Part shown: piece after piece, positions 15,994 to 24,785 of the stretch
How the letters are laid out: each line of letters opens with the position of its first letter
Position numbering within the stretch: the stretch's first letter is position 1
Origin: Pseudomonas sp. MM223
GTDB lineage: Bacteria > Pseudomonadota > Gammaproteobacteria > Pseudomonadales > Pseudomonadaceae
Assembly (NCBI GenBank): GCA_947090765.1
Contig: OX352322.1
Span: forward strand, 4,013,501-4,077,500
DNA length: 64,000 nucleotides
Direction of reading: 5' to 3'
The notes under the pieces: model-generated
Seen by the model: only the letters and a program-made list of their open reading frames with translations
The model's database searches: none
What the model was told of the DNA's origin: nothing
Position numbers and translations under genes: made by a program

Positions 15994-17574
15994 ATGTCCA
16001 TCGAACATCGCCTGAACCATATCGCCGGCCAACTCAGCGGCAACGGTGACGTACTGCTGAACAGCGTCGACGCCCACACCGGCGAGCCACTGCCCTACGC
16101 CTTCCACCAGGCGACCGGCGACGAAGTAGAGGCCGCCGTCCAGGCCGCCGAGGCCGCCTACCCGGCCTACCGCAGCACCAGCCCTGCCCAACGCGCCGCC
16201 TTCCTCGATGCCATCGCCAACGAACTGGACGCACTGGGTGATGGCTTCATCCAGCATGTGATGCGCGAAACCGCACTGCCCGAAGCCCGCATCCGTGGCG
16301 AACGCAGCCGTACCAGCAACCAGTTGCGCCTGTTTGCCGAAGTGGTACGCCGTGGCGACTTCTATGCCGCCCGCATCGACCGTGCCCTGCCCCAGCGTAC
16401 CCCGCTGCCGCGCCCGGACCTGCGCCAGTACCGCATCGGCGTGGGCCCGGTGGCCGTGTTCGGCGCCAGCAACTTCCCGCTGGCCTTCTCCACCGCTGGC
16501 GGCGACACCGCCTCGGCGCTGGCGGCTGGTTGCCCGGTGGTGTTCAAGGCGCACAGCGGGCACATGCTTACTGCCGCCCATGTGGCTGCTGCCATCGACC
16601 GCGCGGTGGCCAGCAGCGGCATGCCGGCAGGCGTGTTCAACCTGATCTACGGTGCCGGTGTGGGCGAAGCGCTGGTCAAGCACCCGGCCATCCAGGCGGT
16701 CGGTTTTACCGGCTCGCTGCGCGGTGGCCGCGCCCTGTGCGACATGGCAGCGGCACGCCCGCAGCCGATCCCGGTGTTTGCAGAAATGAGCAGCATCAAC
16801 CCGGTGATCGTCCTGCCCAAGGCACTGCAGGCCCGTGGCGAGCAGGTTGCCAGCGAACTGGCCGCCTCGGTGGTGCTGGGTTGCGGGCAGTTCTGCACCA
16901 ACCCGGGCCTGGTGGTGGGCATTCAGTCGCCGCAATTCGGGCTTTTTGTGCAAACACTGGTAGCACGCATGGCTGACCAAGGCCCGCAGACCATGCTCAA
17001 CGCTGGCACCCTGCGCAGCTACCAGAACGGTGTGCAGCACCTGCTGGCGCACCCGGGTATCCAGCACCTGGCCGGGCAGCTACAAACTGGCAACCAGGCC
17101 CAGCCGCAGCTGTTCAAGGCAGACGTAAGCCTGCTGCTGAACGGCGACCCGCTGCTGCAGGAAGAAGTGTTCGGCCCTACCACCGTGGTGGTGGAAGTGG
17201 CCGATGCCGAGCAACTGGCCGAAGCGCTGCGCCACCTGCAAGGCCAGCTGACGGCCACCCTGATTGCCGAGCCTGACGACCTGCACGCCTTTGCCGCGCT
17301 GGTGCCGTTGCTGGAGCGCAAGGCCGGGCGCCTGCTGCTCAACGGCTACCCGACCGGTGTGGAAGTTTCGGATGCAATGGTGCATGGCGGGCCCTACCCG
17401 GCCACCTCCGACGCACGCGGTACATCGGTCGGAACCCTGGCCATCGACCGCTTCCTGCGGCCAGTATGCTTCCAGAACTACCCGGATGCGCTGCTGCCGG
17501 ATGCGTTGAAAAACGATAACCCGTTGGGCATTGCGCGGTTGCTTGACGGTGTGAGCAGTCGCGAGGCGGTGTGA
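15994..17574 (+). CDS. Alpha-ketoglutaric semialdehyde dehydrogenase (2,5-dioxovalerate dehydrogenase)
   Basis: Aldehyde dehydrogenase superfamily member of 526 residues, the usual length for this subgroup. Diagnostic segments are FAEMSSINPV (catalytic glutamate region), LGCGQFCTNPGL (catalytic cysteine), FGASNFPLAFSTAGGDTASALAAGCPVV and the C-terminal HGGPYPATSD. The family oxidises 2,5-dioxopentanoate to 2-oxoglutarate, the last step of hydroxyproline, glucarate and pentose routes. ATG 15994 is chosen because the first six codons of the longer frame lie in the ribosome-binding region (GGGAAACGAA). It is separated from the permease gene by a palindrome and followed by a strong terminator-like hairpin. 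No other gene of those sugar or hydroxyproline pathways is visible. Confidence 0.87.
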   Translation: MSIEHRLNHIAGQLSGNGDVLLNSVDAHTGEPLPYAFHQATGDEVEAAVQAAEAAYPAYRSTSPAQRAAFLDAIANELDALGDGFIQHVMRETALPEARIRGERSRTSNQLRLFAEVVRRGDFYAARIDRALPQRTPLPRPDLRQYRIGVGPVAVFGASNFPLAFSTAGGDTASALAAGCPVVFKAHSGHMLTAAHVAAAIDRAVASSGMPAGVFNLIYGAGVGEALVKHPAIQAVGFTGSLRGGRALCDMAAARPQPIPVFAEMSSINPVIVLPKALQARGEQVASELAASVVLGCGQFCTNPGLVVGIQSPQFGLFVQTLVARMADQGPQTMLNAGTLRSYQNGVQHLLAHPGIQHLAGQLQTGNQAQPQLFKADVSLLLNGDPLLQEEVFGPTTVVVEVADAEQLAEALRHLQGQLTATLIAEPDDLHAFAALVPLLERKAGRLLLNGYPTGVEVSDAMVHGGPYPATSDARGTSVGTLAIDRFLRPVCFQNYPDALLPDALKNDNPLGIARLLDGVSSREAV

Positions 17575-17588
17575 TCATCCATTGATGT

Positions 17589-17640
17589 AGCCCGTGCCGG
17601 CCTCTTCGCGGGCTTGCCCGCGAAGAGGCCGGCACGGGCT
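17589..17640 (+). terminator. Perfect 25-bp hairpin after the semialdehyde dehydrogenase
   Basis: Arms of 25 bases (17589-17613, 17616-17640) pair exactly around a two-base TT loop. It is 15 bases past the stop codon and has the cttcgcgggc core of the local REP family. There is no long T-run, so termination may be by REP-type stalling. Confidence 0.7.
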
Positions 17641-17736
17641 TAACAGGCCTGTATACAATCAGCAAAAACCTTGATTACAATGCCCTGCGCCTATGACATC
17701 GGTAATCGCCGATGCGTATTGCGGCAGGCTTACGCC

Positions 17737-19110
17737 ATGTCATCTACAACCCCTGCAAAAACGCTACTCGTCAAAAACGCTGCTCTTCTGGTCACCATGG
17801 ACGGCCAACGCCGCGAGATCAAGAACGGCGGCCTGTTCATCGAAGACAACCTGATCAAACAGGTCGGCCCCAGCGATACCCTGCCACAACAGGCCGATGT
17901 CATCCTCGACATGGCCGGCAAAGTGGTCATCCCTGGCCTGGTCAACACCCACCACCACATGTACCAGAGCCTCACCCGCGTGGTGCCGGCAGCCCAGGAT
18001 GGCGAGCTGTTCAACTGGCTGACCAACCTGTACCCGATCTGGGCACGCCTGACCCCCGAGATGATCGCGGTGTCGACCCAGACCGCCATGGCCGAACTGA
18101 TCCTGTCCGGCTGCACCACCTCCAGCGACCACCTGTACATCTACCCCAACGGCTGCAAACTCGACGACAGCATCCACGCTGCCGCCGAGATCGGCATGCG
18201 CTTCCACGCCGCGCGCGGCAGCATGAGCGTGGGCCAAAGCCAGGGCGGCCTGCCGCCTGACTCGGTGGTGGAAAAGGAAGCTGACATCCTCAAGGAGTCC
18301 CAGCGCCTGATCGAGGATTACCACGATGCCAGCCACGGCTCGATGCGCCGCATCGTGGTAGCCCCGTGCTCGCCGTTCTCGGTTAGCCGCGACCTGATGC
18401 GCGAAGCCGCCGTGCTGGCGCGCCAGTACGGGGTGTCGTTGCACACCCACCTGGCCGAGAACGTCAACGACATCGCCTACAGCCGCGAAAAGTTCGGCAT
18501 GACCCCTGCCGAGTATGCCGAAGACCTCGGCTGGGTCGGCCACGATGTATGGCATGCCCACTGTGTACAGCTCGACCAGCACGGCATTGAGCTGTTCGCC
18601 CGCACCGGCACCGGTGTCGCCCACTGCCCTTGCTCGAACATGCGCCTGGCCTCGGGCATTGCCCCGATACGCAAGATGCGCGACCACGGCGTACCGGTGG
18701 GGCTGGGGGTCGATGGCTCTGCCTCCAACGACGGCGCCAGCATGATCGGTGAGGTGCGCCAGGCCCTGCTGCTGCAGCGGGTAGGCTTCGGCCCCGACGC
18801 CATGACCGCCCGCGAAGCACTGGAAATCGCCACCCTCGGCGGCGCCAAGGTGCTCAACCGCAATGACATCGGCGCCCTGGCCCCGGGCATGGTCGCCGAC
18901 TTCGTCGCCTTCGACCTCGGCCATGTGGCCTATGCCGGTGGCCACCACGACCCGCTGGCGGCACTGGTGTTCTGCACCCCGACCCAGGTGCACACCAGCG
19001 TGATCAACGGCCGCGTCGTGGTGAAAGACGGCCAGCTGGCCACCGTCGACCTGCCACGCGTGCTGGAGCGCCACAACCAGCTGGCACACCAGCTGGTCAG
19101 CGGCAACTGA
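17737..19110 (+). CDS. 8-oxoguanine deaminase-like amidohydrolase
   Basis: Metal-dependent amidohydrolase of 457 residues. It has the metal-binding NTHHHMYQSLTR, HTHLAEN and later VGLGVDGSASNDGA motifs of the cytosine deaminase-like/8-oxoguanine deaminase group formerly annotated as hydroxyatrazine ethylaminohydrolase. Such enzymes deaminate 8-oxoguanine to urate. ATG 17737 starts the conserved part; an in-frame extension to 17671 is not supported by homology-like sequence. A purine-type NCS2 permease follows 200 bases later, which supports a role in purine salvage. The TGTATACA at 17650-17657 could be a regulator half-site, but this is weak. Confidence 0.85.
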   Translation: MSSTTPAKTLLVKNAALLVTMDGQRREIKNGGLFIEDNLIKQVGPSDTLPQQADVILDMAGKVVIPGLVNTHHHMYQSLTRVVPAAQDGELFNWLTNLYPIWARLTPEMIAVSTQTAMAELILSGCTTSSDHLYIYPNGCKLDDSIHAAAEIGMRFHAARGSMSVGQSQGGLPPDSVVEKEADILKESQRLIEDYHDASHGSMRRIVVAPCSPFSVSRDLMREAAVLARQYGVSLHTHLAENVNDIAYSREKFGMTPAEYAEDLGWVGHDVWHAHCVQLDQHGIELFARTGTGVAHCPCSNMRLASGIAPIRKMRDHGVPVGLGVDGSASNDGASMIGEVRQALLLQRVGFGPDAMTAREALEIATLGGAKVLNRNDIGALAPGMVADFVAFDLGHVAYAGGHHDPLAALVFCTPTQVHTSVINGRVVVKDGQLATVDLPRVLERHNQLAHQLVSGN

Positions 19111-19130
19111 TCTACACGGCTGCTGCGCAG

Positions 19131-19217
19131 CCCATCGCTGGCAAGCCAGTTCCCACAAATACTGCACGTGCCTTGAGCCCGATGCGGTCAAAGTGGGGCT
19201 GGCTTGCCGGCGATGGG
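19131..19217. repeat. REP-like inverted repeat
   Basis: Arms cccatcgctggcaagccagt (from 19131) and its near-complement ending at 19217. This belongs to the 'ggctggcttgccggcgatggg' family, also found at 22631-22719. It lies between the deaminase and the permease and may separate their transcription. Confidence 0.75.
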
Positions 19218-19312
19218 CCGCAACGCGGCCCGCTTTTAGCTGTTCATCATTCAACGAATGCGACTGAGACCGTGCTGTTAGACGCATAAAATAAAAAAGC
19301 GAGCTACTCACC

Positions 19313-20819
19313 ATGACTTCTCCCGCTTCACCTCGTCCAGAAGACGAGAACCTCGGCGTGGGCGCCAACCTGGCTTATGGCCTGCAACACGTACTGACCA
19401 TGTATGGCGGCATGATCGCCGTACCGCTGATCATCGGCCAGGCCGCAGGCCTCAGCGCTGGCGATGTCGGCCTGCTGATTGCCGCCTCATTGTTCGCCGG
19501 TGGCCTGGCAACGTTGCTGCAGACCTTGGGCATCCCCTTCTTCGGCTGCCAACTGCCGCTGGTGCAAGGCGTGTCCTTCGCCAGCGTCGCCACCATGGTT
19601 GCGATCATCGGCAATGACGGCACCGGCGGCATGCAGGTGGTGTTCGGCGCGGTGATCGTGTCATCGTTGGTCGGCTTGCTGATCACCCCGCTGTTCTCGC
19701 GCATCATCAAGTACTTCCCGCCCCTGGTGACGGGCATCGTCATCACCACCATCGGCCTGACCCTGATGCCGGTTACCGCGCGCTGGGCCATGGGTGGCAA
19801 CAGCCAGGCCGCCGACTTCGGCAGCCCGGCCAACATAGGCCTGGCGGCATTTACCCTGGCCTCGGTACTGCTGCTGAGCAAGTTGGGCAGTGCCAGCCTG
19901 TCGCGCCTGTCGATCTTGCTGGCAATCGTGATTGGCACGCTGGCAGCGATGGCCACCGGCATGGCCGATTTCTCCCAGGCGCTGCAAGGGCCATGGGTGG
20001 CCATGCCCGAGGTGCTGCACTTCGGCGCGCCGCAGTTTCAGGTGGCGGCGATCCTGTCGATGCTTATCGTCATTGTGGTGACCATGGTCGAAACGTCGGC
20101 AGATATCCTGGCCGTGGGTGAAATCATCGGCACCCCGGTGGACTCCAAGCGCCTGGGCAATGGCCTGCGTGCCGACATGATCTCCAGCGCGCTGGCGCCG
20201 TTGTTCGGCTCGTTCACGCAAAGTGCTTTCGCGCAGAACGTCGGCCTGGTCGCCGTCACCGGGGTAAAGAGCCGCTACGTGGTGGCCAGCGCCGGGCTGA
20301 TCCTGGTCACGCTGGGGCTGCTACCGGTGATGGGCAGGCTGGTCGCCGCGGTGCCTACCGCCGTGCTCGGCGGTGCCGGGCTGGTGCTGTTCGGCACGGT
20401 CGCGGCCAGCGGCATCCGCACCCTGGCCCAGGTGGACTACCGCAACAATATGAACCTGATCATTGTTGCCACCTCGATCGGCTTTGGCATGATCCCGATT
20501 GCTGCACCGGGCTTCTATCACCACTTCCCGACCTGGTTCGAGACCATTTTCCACTCCGGCATCGAGCTCGGCGGCGATCATGGCGATTTTGCTCAACCTG
20601 CTGTTCAACCACCTGCGCGCCGGCAACTCCGACCAGCAGTCGGTGTTCGTCGCCGCCAGCGAGCGCACCCTGCGCTACCGGGATATTGCCGGGTTGAATG
20701 AGGGGGATGTGTTCCGTGACGGCAAGCTGTATGACCGGGATGGTAACGAGGTGCCGATCATGGAGGCTGATGAGGGGCATTTGAAACCGGCCAAGACGCC
20801 AGTGGCGCACATGCACTGA
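19313..20819 (+). pseudogene. NCS2 uracil/xanthine-type permease, one-base insertion near the C-terminus
   Basis: Nucleobase:cation symporter-2 permease, intact form about 501 residues with about 12-14 TM helices. It opens with the family start NLAYGLQHVLTMYGGMIAVP and has the LVQGVSFASVATM segment and the conserved ETSADILAVGE motif. At 20564 an extra G shifts the frame: FHSGI is followed by ELGGDHGDF... and stops at 20701. The next frame carries the expected continuation SSAAIMAILLNLLFNH...AHMH, stopping at 20819. As read, the last TM and cytoplasmic tail are lost. The position beside an 8-oxoguanine deaminase suggests urate/xanthine-type substrates. Confidence 0.8.
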
Positions 20820-20840
20820 CCCTGCATCTTTAATGCCTTG

Positions 20841-20976
20841 CGCGGTCCCCTGTAGGAGCGGCCTTGTGTCGCGATCGGGCTGCGCAGCAGCCCCGGCAAT
20901 TGCTGCGTTGACGCTGGAATCCGGGGGCTGCTGCGCAGCCCGATCGCGACACAAGGCCGCTCCTACAGGGACCGCG
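20841..20976. terminator. Very long near-perfect inverted repeat between convergent genes
   Basis: Arms of about 53 bases (starting 20841 and ending 20976) pair with only a single C bulge in the CCCC run near 20847. The loop is about 30 bases. The core is tgtaggagcggccttgtgtc followed by gcgatcgggctgcgcagcag and complements. It sits between the plus-strand permease and the minus-strand SDR gene and could terminate both. Confidence 0.8.
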
Positions 20977-20988
20977 TCAGCGGGGCGG

Positions 20989-21720
20989 TTACTGCTGCTG
21001 GCGAGTAGCGCACACCACGATTTCGCGGATGCACACCGACTGCGGCTGGCCATAAGCAAAACCGATGGTCTCGGCAATGGTTTCGGCGGTGAGCACCCCG
21101 CCCATCTCCTGCTTCCAGTCGTTGTACCCCGCCTTGATGGCGTCATCGGTCGTGTGGCTGAGCAGTTCGGTATCTACCGCCCCCGGCTCGATGGTGATCA
21201 CCCGCACGTTGCTCGGCGCCAGCTCTTCTCGCAGGTTTTCCGACAGGCCGGTTACGGCGAACTTGGTGCCAACGTAGGCGACATGGTTGGGGAAGGCCTT
21301 GCGCCCGGCCACGGAACTGACGTTGATGATGGTGCCGCGCTTGCGCTCGACCATGCCGCTGGCCACCGCATGGATGCCGTTTAGCAGCCCACGCACGTTG
21401 ACGTCAAGCATGCGGTCCCACTGCTCCGGGTCCTGGGTGGCGATACTGCCCAACAGCATCACGCCAGCATTGTTGATGATCGCGTCTACCGGACCAAACT
21501 GCGCTTCGGCCTCGGCGACAGCTGCCAGTACGGCAGCGCGGTCAGTGATATCGACCGCCAGTGCCAGAGTATTCGGCAACTGCAGTTGTTGCATCGGCGC
21601 CAGGCGACGGGACAGCAGCAACAGCGCGTGGCCACGGCTGGACAGCAACTTGGCGGTGGCCAGGCCGATGCCGGAACTGGCACCGGTAATGACTACCAAG
21701 GGTTTGTGGGTGTTGGTCAT
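20989..21720 (-). CDS. Short-chain dehydrogenase/reductase
   Basis: Classical SDR of 243 residues with the cofactor motif TGASSGIG, NNAG (IINNAGVM), catalytic serine in INVSSVAG, and YVGTK for the YxxxK pair. ATG 21720 is used; an ATG at 21729 is in frame and possible. It is divergently arranged from a LysR-type regulator 122 bases away, with several palindromes between them, so the regulator probably controls it. The substrate is unknown. Confidence 0.85.
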   Translation of the reverse strand: MTNTHKPLVVITGASSGIGLATAKLLSSRGHALLLLSRRLAPMQQLQLPNTLALAVDITDRAAVLAAVAEAEAQFGPVDAIINNAGVMLLGSIATQDPEQWDRMLDVNVRGLLNGIHAVASGMVERKRGTIINVSSVAGRKAFPNHVAYVGTKFAVTGLSENLREELAPSNVRVITIEPGAVDTELLSHTTDDAIKAGYNDWKQEMGGVLTAETIAETIGFAYGQPQSVCIREIVVCATRQQQ

Positions 21721-21780
21721 GGTCACCATCCTGTTATCCGATTTGCCTATGGGTAAGAAGTAGAGCGAGTATAGAAGCTG

Positions 21781-21844
21781 GTTTTTCTTGCGAAAAACGG
21801 GAAATTCTTTTCGCAGCCATCGGCATAACTTATGGGTAACCCAT
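21781..21844. promoter_or_regulatory. Cluster of palindromes, candidate LysR operators between SDR and LysR genes
   Basis: Three overlapping symmetrical elements are seen. GTTTTTC-TTGC-GAAAAAC is at 21781-21798 and is perfect. TGCGAAAA/TTTTCGCA is at 21789-21796 and 21808-21815. ATGGGT-A-ACCCAT is at 21832-21844, and its last bases include the LysR start codon. The last one could block translation or transcription directly. The layout fits autoregulation and control of the divergent SDR. Confidence 0.5.
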
Positions 21845-22616
21845 GGACTATCGCCAGCTTCGCGCTTTCATCGCCGTGTTCGAAGAGCGCAACATCACCG
21901 CCGCCGCGCGTTCGATACACCTTAGCCAACCGGCGCTTTCCGGCAGTATCCGGGCACTGGAGCAGGCCTTGGGCACCACGCTGTTCGTGCGCCAGGCCCG
22001 CGGCGTCGAGGTGACTGAAGATGCCCGTGCGCTTTACCCCGAAGCGCAGCGCATGGTCGCCGACGCCAATCGCCTGCTCGGCCGTTTCAAGGGTGATCGT
22101 GAGCGTGTGCCGTTGCAGATCGGCGTGGAGCAGGATGTGAGCGCGGCGGTACTGGGCAAGGTGGTGCTGGCAGCGGCTGCCCTCCAGCCCCCGGTGCGCC
22201 TGCAACTGGCGACCGGCTGCATGGGCGCGGTGCGGCTCGCCAGCGAAGAACTGCGCTGTGAGGATGAGTTGTTTTTACCGCTGCACAGCGACCCGTTCGT
22301 GCTGGTGACGGCACAGCAGGCAACAACCGAAGCCCGCTGGATCAGTTGCCCGGCACAGCCCAGCCACCAGCGCCTGCAACCTTTCTACAGCGGTACTCTG
22401 GTGGCAGAAGCAGACACCTTTGCCCTGGCCCTGGAGCTGGTTGCCGCGGGCCTGGGTGCCGCGATCGTGCCTGAGTCGCTGGCCACCGAGCACCGCGGCG
22501 TGCGCATCGAGCCCATGCCGCAACTCGACCTTCGCAGGCGTATCGGCCTGTGCTACTCGGCCCAGGCACTGGCGCTTGATGGCGTCGTCAAGCTACGCGA
22601 TACCTTGCAGCGTTGA
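21843..22616 (+). CDS. LysR-family regulator (short form, 257 residues)
   Basis: The N-terminal winged HTH is clear (MDYRQLRAFIAVFEERNITA, then LSQPALSGSIRALEQALGTTLFVR). The effector-binding part is shorter than usual, giving 257 instead of about 300 residues, but it is continuous and ends with a normal second-lobe pattern (VAAGLGAAIVPES). This looks like a natural short form, not a break. The start codon overlaps a perfect palindrome. It is divergent from an SDR gene, its likely target. Confidence 0.82.
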   Translation: MDYRQLRAFIAVFEERNITAAARSIHLSQPALSGSIRALEQALGTTLFVRQARGVEVTEDARALYPEAQRMVADANRLLGRFKGDRERVPLQIGVEQDVSAAVLGKVVLAAAALQPPVRLQLATGCMGAVRLASEELRCEDELFLPLHSDPFVLVTAQQATTEARWISCPAQPSHQRLQPFYSGTLVAEADTFALALELVAAGLGAAIVPESLATEHRGVRIEPMPQLDLRRRIGLCYSAQALALDGVVKLRDTLQR

Positions 22617-22630
22617 ATTGCCTGTACCGG

Positions 22631-22719
22631 CCCTATCGCCGGCAAGCCAGCTCCCACAGGAATGCATCACTCCCGAGACCAGCACCAGACCTGTGGGAGC
22701 TGGCTTGCCGGCGATAGGG
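22631..22719. terminator. 30-bp perfect inverted repeat between convergent genes
   Basis: Arms 22631-22660 and 22690-22719 are exact complements (start ccctatcgccggcaagccag). It lies between the plus-strand LysR gene and the minus-strand MFS gene and probably terminates both. It shares its core with the repeat at 19131-19217. Confidence 0.78.
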
Positions 22720-22739
22720 TGCGAAGCAGGCCCGTGGTT

Positions 22740-24152
22740 TCAGGTGCGCAGCACTTGTTCCCCGGCGTTGCTTGGCAAGCGCATGGCATCCGCCAACGCC
22801 ACGCAGGCAATCAACGCAACGCCAATCAACGCCCAGTGGAAGTCGCTGACTGTCATCTCGCCTTCACCGCCCCGCACCATCATCGCCACGCGCAACAGCA
22901 GTGCTACCACCGCTACTCCCAACGCCATCGCCAGCTGGAAGCACATGCTGAACAGCGTCGATGCCTCGCCCATCTGCTGCTTGGGCACTTCGGCAAAGCC
23001 GACAGCGTTGTACGTGGTGAACTGCATCGAACGCGAAAGCCCGCCCACGAACAGCACCACGGCCATCCAGTACCACGGCATGCCTTGCTGCAAGCCCAGG
23101 CAGGCCAGAATGCAGCCAACGCCGATCAACCCATTGACCAGCAACACGCGACGGAAACCATAGCGGCGCAGCAACCGGGTGGTAAACGGTTTCATCGCCA
23201 GGTTGCCGGCGAAAATGGCCAGTACCAGCAACCCTGCATCCACCGGTGACAAGCCGAAACCAATCTGCAACAGCAACGGGATCAGGAACGGCAAGGCGCT
23301 GATCGACAGGCGGAACAAGGTACCGCCAACGATGCTGACCCTGAACGTGGGGATAGACAGGGTATCCAGTGGCAATAGCGGCGCAGCATGGCGCCGGCAA
23401 TGGCGAATTGCCAACCAGGTCAGCAACCCACCCAGAGCTACCAGCGCAAGCCCGGCCCCCAAGGTAGCACCCGCCAGTGAGCCAAGCATTTCCAGGCCGA
23501 TCAGCCACGTCGCACAAGCCGATGCGAGGAAAACGAAACCCAGCGTATCAAAGCGGCGCTTTTCGTCTGACCGAGCATTCGGAATCAGCACCCAGGCCGC
23601 CGCAATGGCCAGCAACCCAAGGGGGATGTTCAGGTAGAAAATCCAGGGCCACGACCAATGCGTGACGATCAGGCCACCGAGCGGCGGGCCCAGTACTGGC
23701 GCGACCAGGCCGGGCCAGGTGATCACTGCGAGCATTTTCACCAGGTCCTTCTTTTCGGTCGTGCGCAGCACCACCAGCCGGCCCACCGGTACCATCAGGG
23801 CACCGCCAATGCCCTGAAGCACCCGGGCGGCGACGAAGGTTTCCAGGGTCGGGGCCATGCCGCACAGCAGCGAAGCCACGGTAAACAGGCCAATGGCGCC
23901 GGCAAATACCTGCCGCGGGCCGAAACGGTCGGCCACCCAGCCACTGAGCGGAATGAACACCGCAACTGCCAGCAGGTAGGCACTGATGCCGATGTTCAGG
24001 CTGACCGCGCTTTCACCGAAGTCACTGGCCATTTGCGGCAGTGCCGTGGCAATCACGGTGGCGTCGAGGTTTTCCATGAAGAAGGTGATAGCCACCAGCA
24101 GGGCGATGCAGGTGGCTTGGCGGGAGGTATTGGTTACTGCTGGGCTGGCCAC
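22740..24152 (-). CDS. MFS transporter, DHA2 (14-TM) drug-efflux family
   Basis: Major facilitator of about 470 residues with roughly 14 TM helices. Motif A-like GWVADRFGPRQVF and the DHA2 opening MENLDATVIATALPQMASDF are visible, along with LQGIGGALMVPVGRL. These are proton-driven exporters of drugs or metabolites in the inner membrane. GTG 24152, nine bases after AAGGA, is preferred. An upstream TTG at 24188 would add 12 residues. A GNAT gene on the same strand begins 541 bases further upstream and may be co-transcribed. Confidence 0.82.
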   Translation of the reverse strand: MASPAVTNTSRQATCIALLVAITFFMENLDATVIATALPQMASDFGESAVSLNIGISAYLLAVAVFIPLSGWVADRFGPRQVFAGAIGLFTVASLLCGMAPTLETFVAARVLQGIGGALMVPVGRLVVLRTTEKKDLVKMLAVITWPGLVAPVLGPPLGGLIVTHWSWPWIFYLNIPLGLLAIAAAWVLIPNARSDEKRRFDTLGFVFLASACATWLIGLEMLGSLAGATLGAGLALVALGGLLTWLAIRHCRRHAAPLLPLDTLSIPTFRVSIVGGTLFRLSISALPFLIPLLLQIGFGLSPVDAGLLVLAIFAGNLAMKPFTTRLLRRYGFRRVLLVNGLIGVGCILACLGLQQGMPWYWMAVVLFVGGLSRSMQFTTYNAVGFAEVPKQQMGEASTLFSMCFQLAMALGVAVVALLLRVAMMVRGGEGEMTVSDFHWALIGVALIACVALADAMRLPSNAGEQVLRT

Positions 24153-24201
24153 AGCTTCAGGTCCTTCTGATGGGTGGATGGGGCTCAAGCAAACCGTGCC
24201 C

Positions 24202-24693
24202 TTACAGGCCCATGACCATCTCGTGCCAGGCCATGCCGCCGTGATCCGACGGCGACGGTTTCACGTACTGGTACCCCATCTTCTGGTACAGCGCCACATG
24301 CTGTTGCTTGCACATGAGGTGAATGGTCTGCTTGCCCGCTGCCTTCATGCGGGCGATAAATTCGTCCATCAAGCGCTTGGCGTAACCTTTGCCCTGGTGC
24401 GCAGGGTCCACCACCACCGACATGATCACCACGTTCGGTGCTGCCGGGTCATGGCCGACCAGTTCCTTGAAGTCTTCATCCGACATGACCACTTCGTGGG
24501 CACAACCGCTATTGATGAAGCCGACGATCTCACCCGCCTGTTCCAGGATCAGGAAACCTTGCGGGTACTGCGCGATGCGGGTGCGGATTTTCTCCAGCGT
24601 GGCTGCTTCATCCCCTTCATAGGCGCCGATTTCAATGGCGTAGCAGCGCTCGGCGTCTGCAACTGTGGGCGTGCGGAACTGTGGGGTACTCAT
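24202..24693 (-). CDS. GNAT-family N-acetyltransferase
   Basis: A 163-residue protein with the acetyl-CoA binding segment VVDPAHQGKGYAKRLMDEF, which matches the GNAT motif A (Q/RxxGxG/A). The N-terminus (TVADAERCYAIEIGAYEGDE) resembles the arylalkylamine/serotonin acetyltransferase-like group. AAGGAG lies six bases before the ATG. It is followed by the DHA2 transporter on the same strand, 49 bases later, and may share its transcript. The acetylated substrate is unknown. Confidence 0.82.
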   Translation of the reverse strand: MSTPQFRTPTVADAERCYAIEIGAYEGDEAATLEKIRTRIAQYPQGFLILEQAGEIVGFINSGCAHEVVMSDEDFKELVGHDPAAPNVVIMSVVVDPAHQGKGYAKRLMDEFIARMKAAGKQTIHLMCKQQHVALYQKMGYQYVKPSPSDHGGMAWHEMVMGL

Positions 24694-24741
24694 GGCTGGC
24701 TCCTTGGAATCGTGAAAGCACCCGCCATGTTAAATCAGTCG

Positions 24742-24785
24742 AAGGCCAGCCCGCTCCCGCAAGGGCGCTGGCTGGCCTTTTTTTT
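24742..24785 (+). terminator. Hairpin with eight-T run
   Basis: Stem aaggccagc (24742-24750) with gctggcctt (24771-24779), followed by eight T residues on the plus strand (24778-24785). It lies between two minus-strand genes, and the stop codon of the Rieske gene is inside the A-run of the other strand. Its orientation therefore suits plus-strand transcripts better than the flanking genes. Confidence 0.5.

Noticed and set aside
21843..22616. LysR gene as truncated pseudogene because of its 257-residue length
   Set aside because: HTH, both effector lobes and a normal C-terminus are continuous without frame break; a naturally short form is more likely.
24742..24785. Terminator of the Rieske oxygenase gene
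   Set aside because: The T-run is on the plus strand, whereas the gene is on the minus strand and the stop codon lies within the A-run; only weak bidirectional function is possible.
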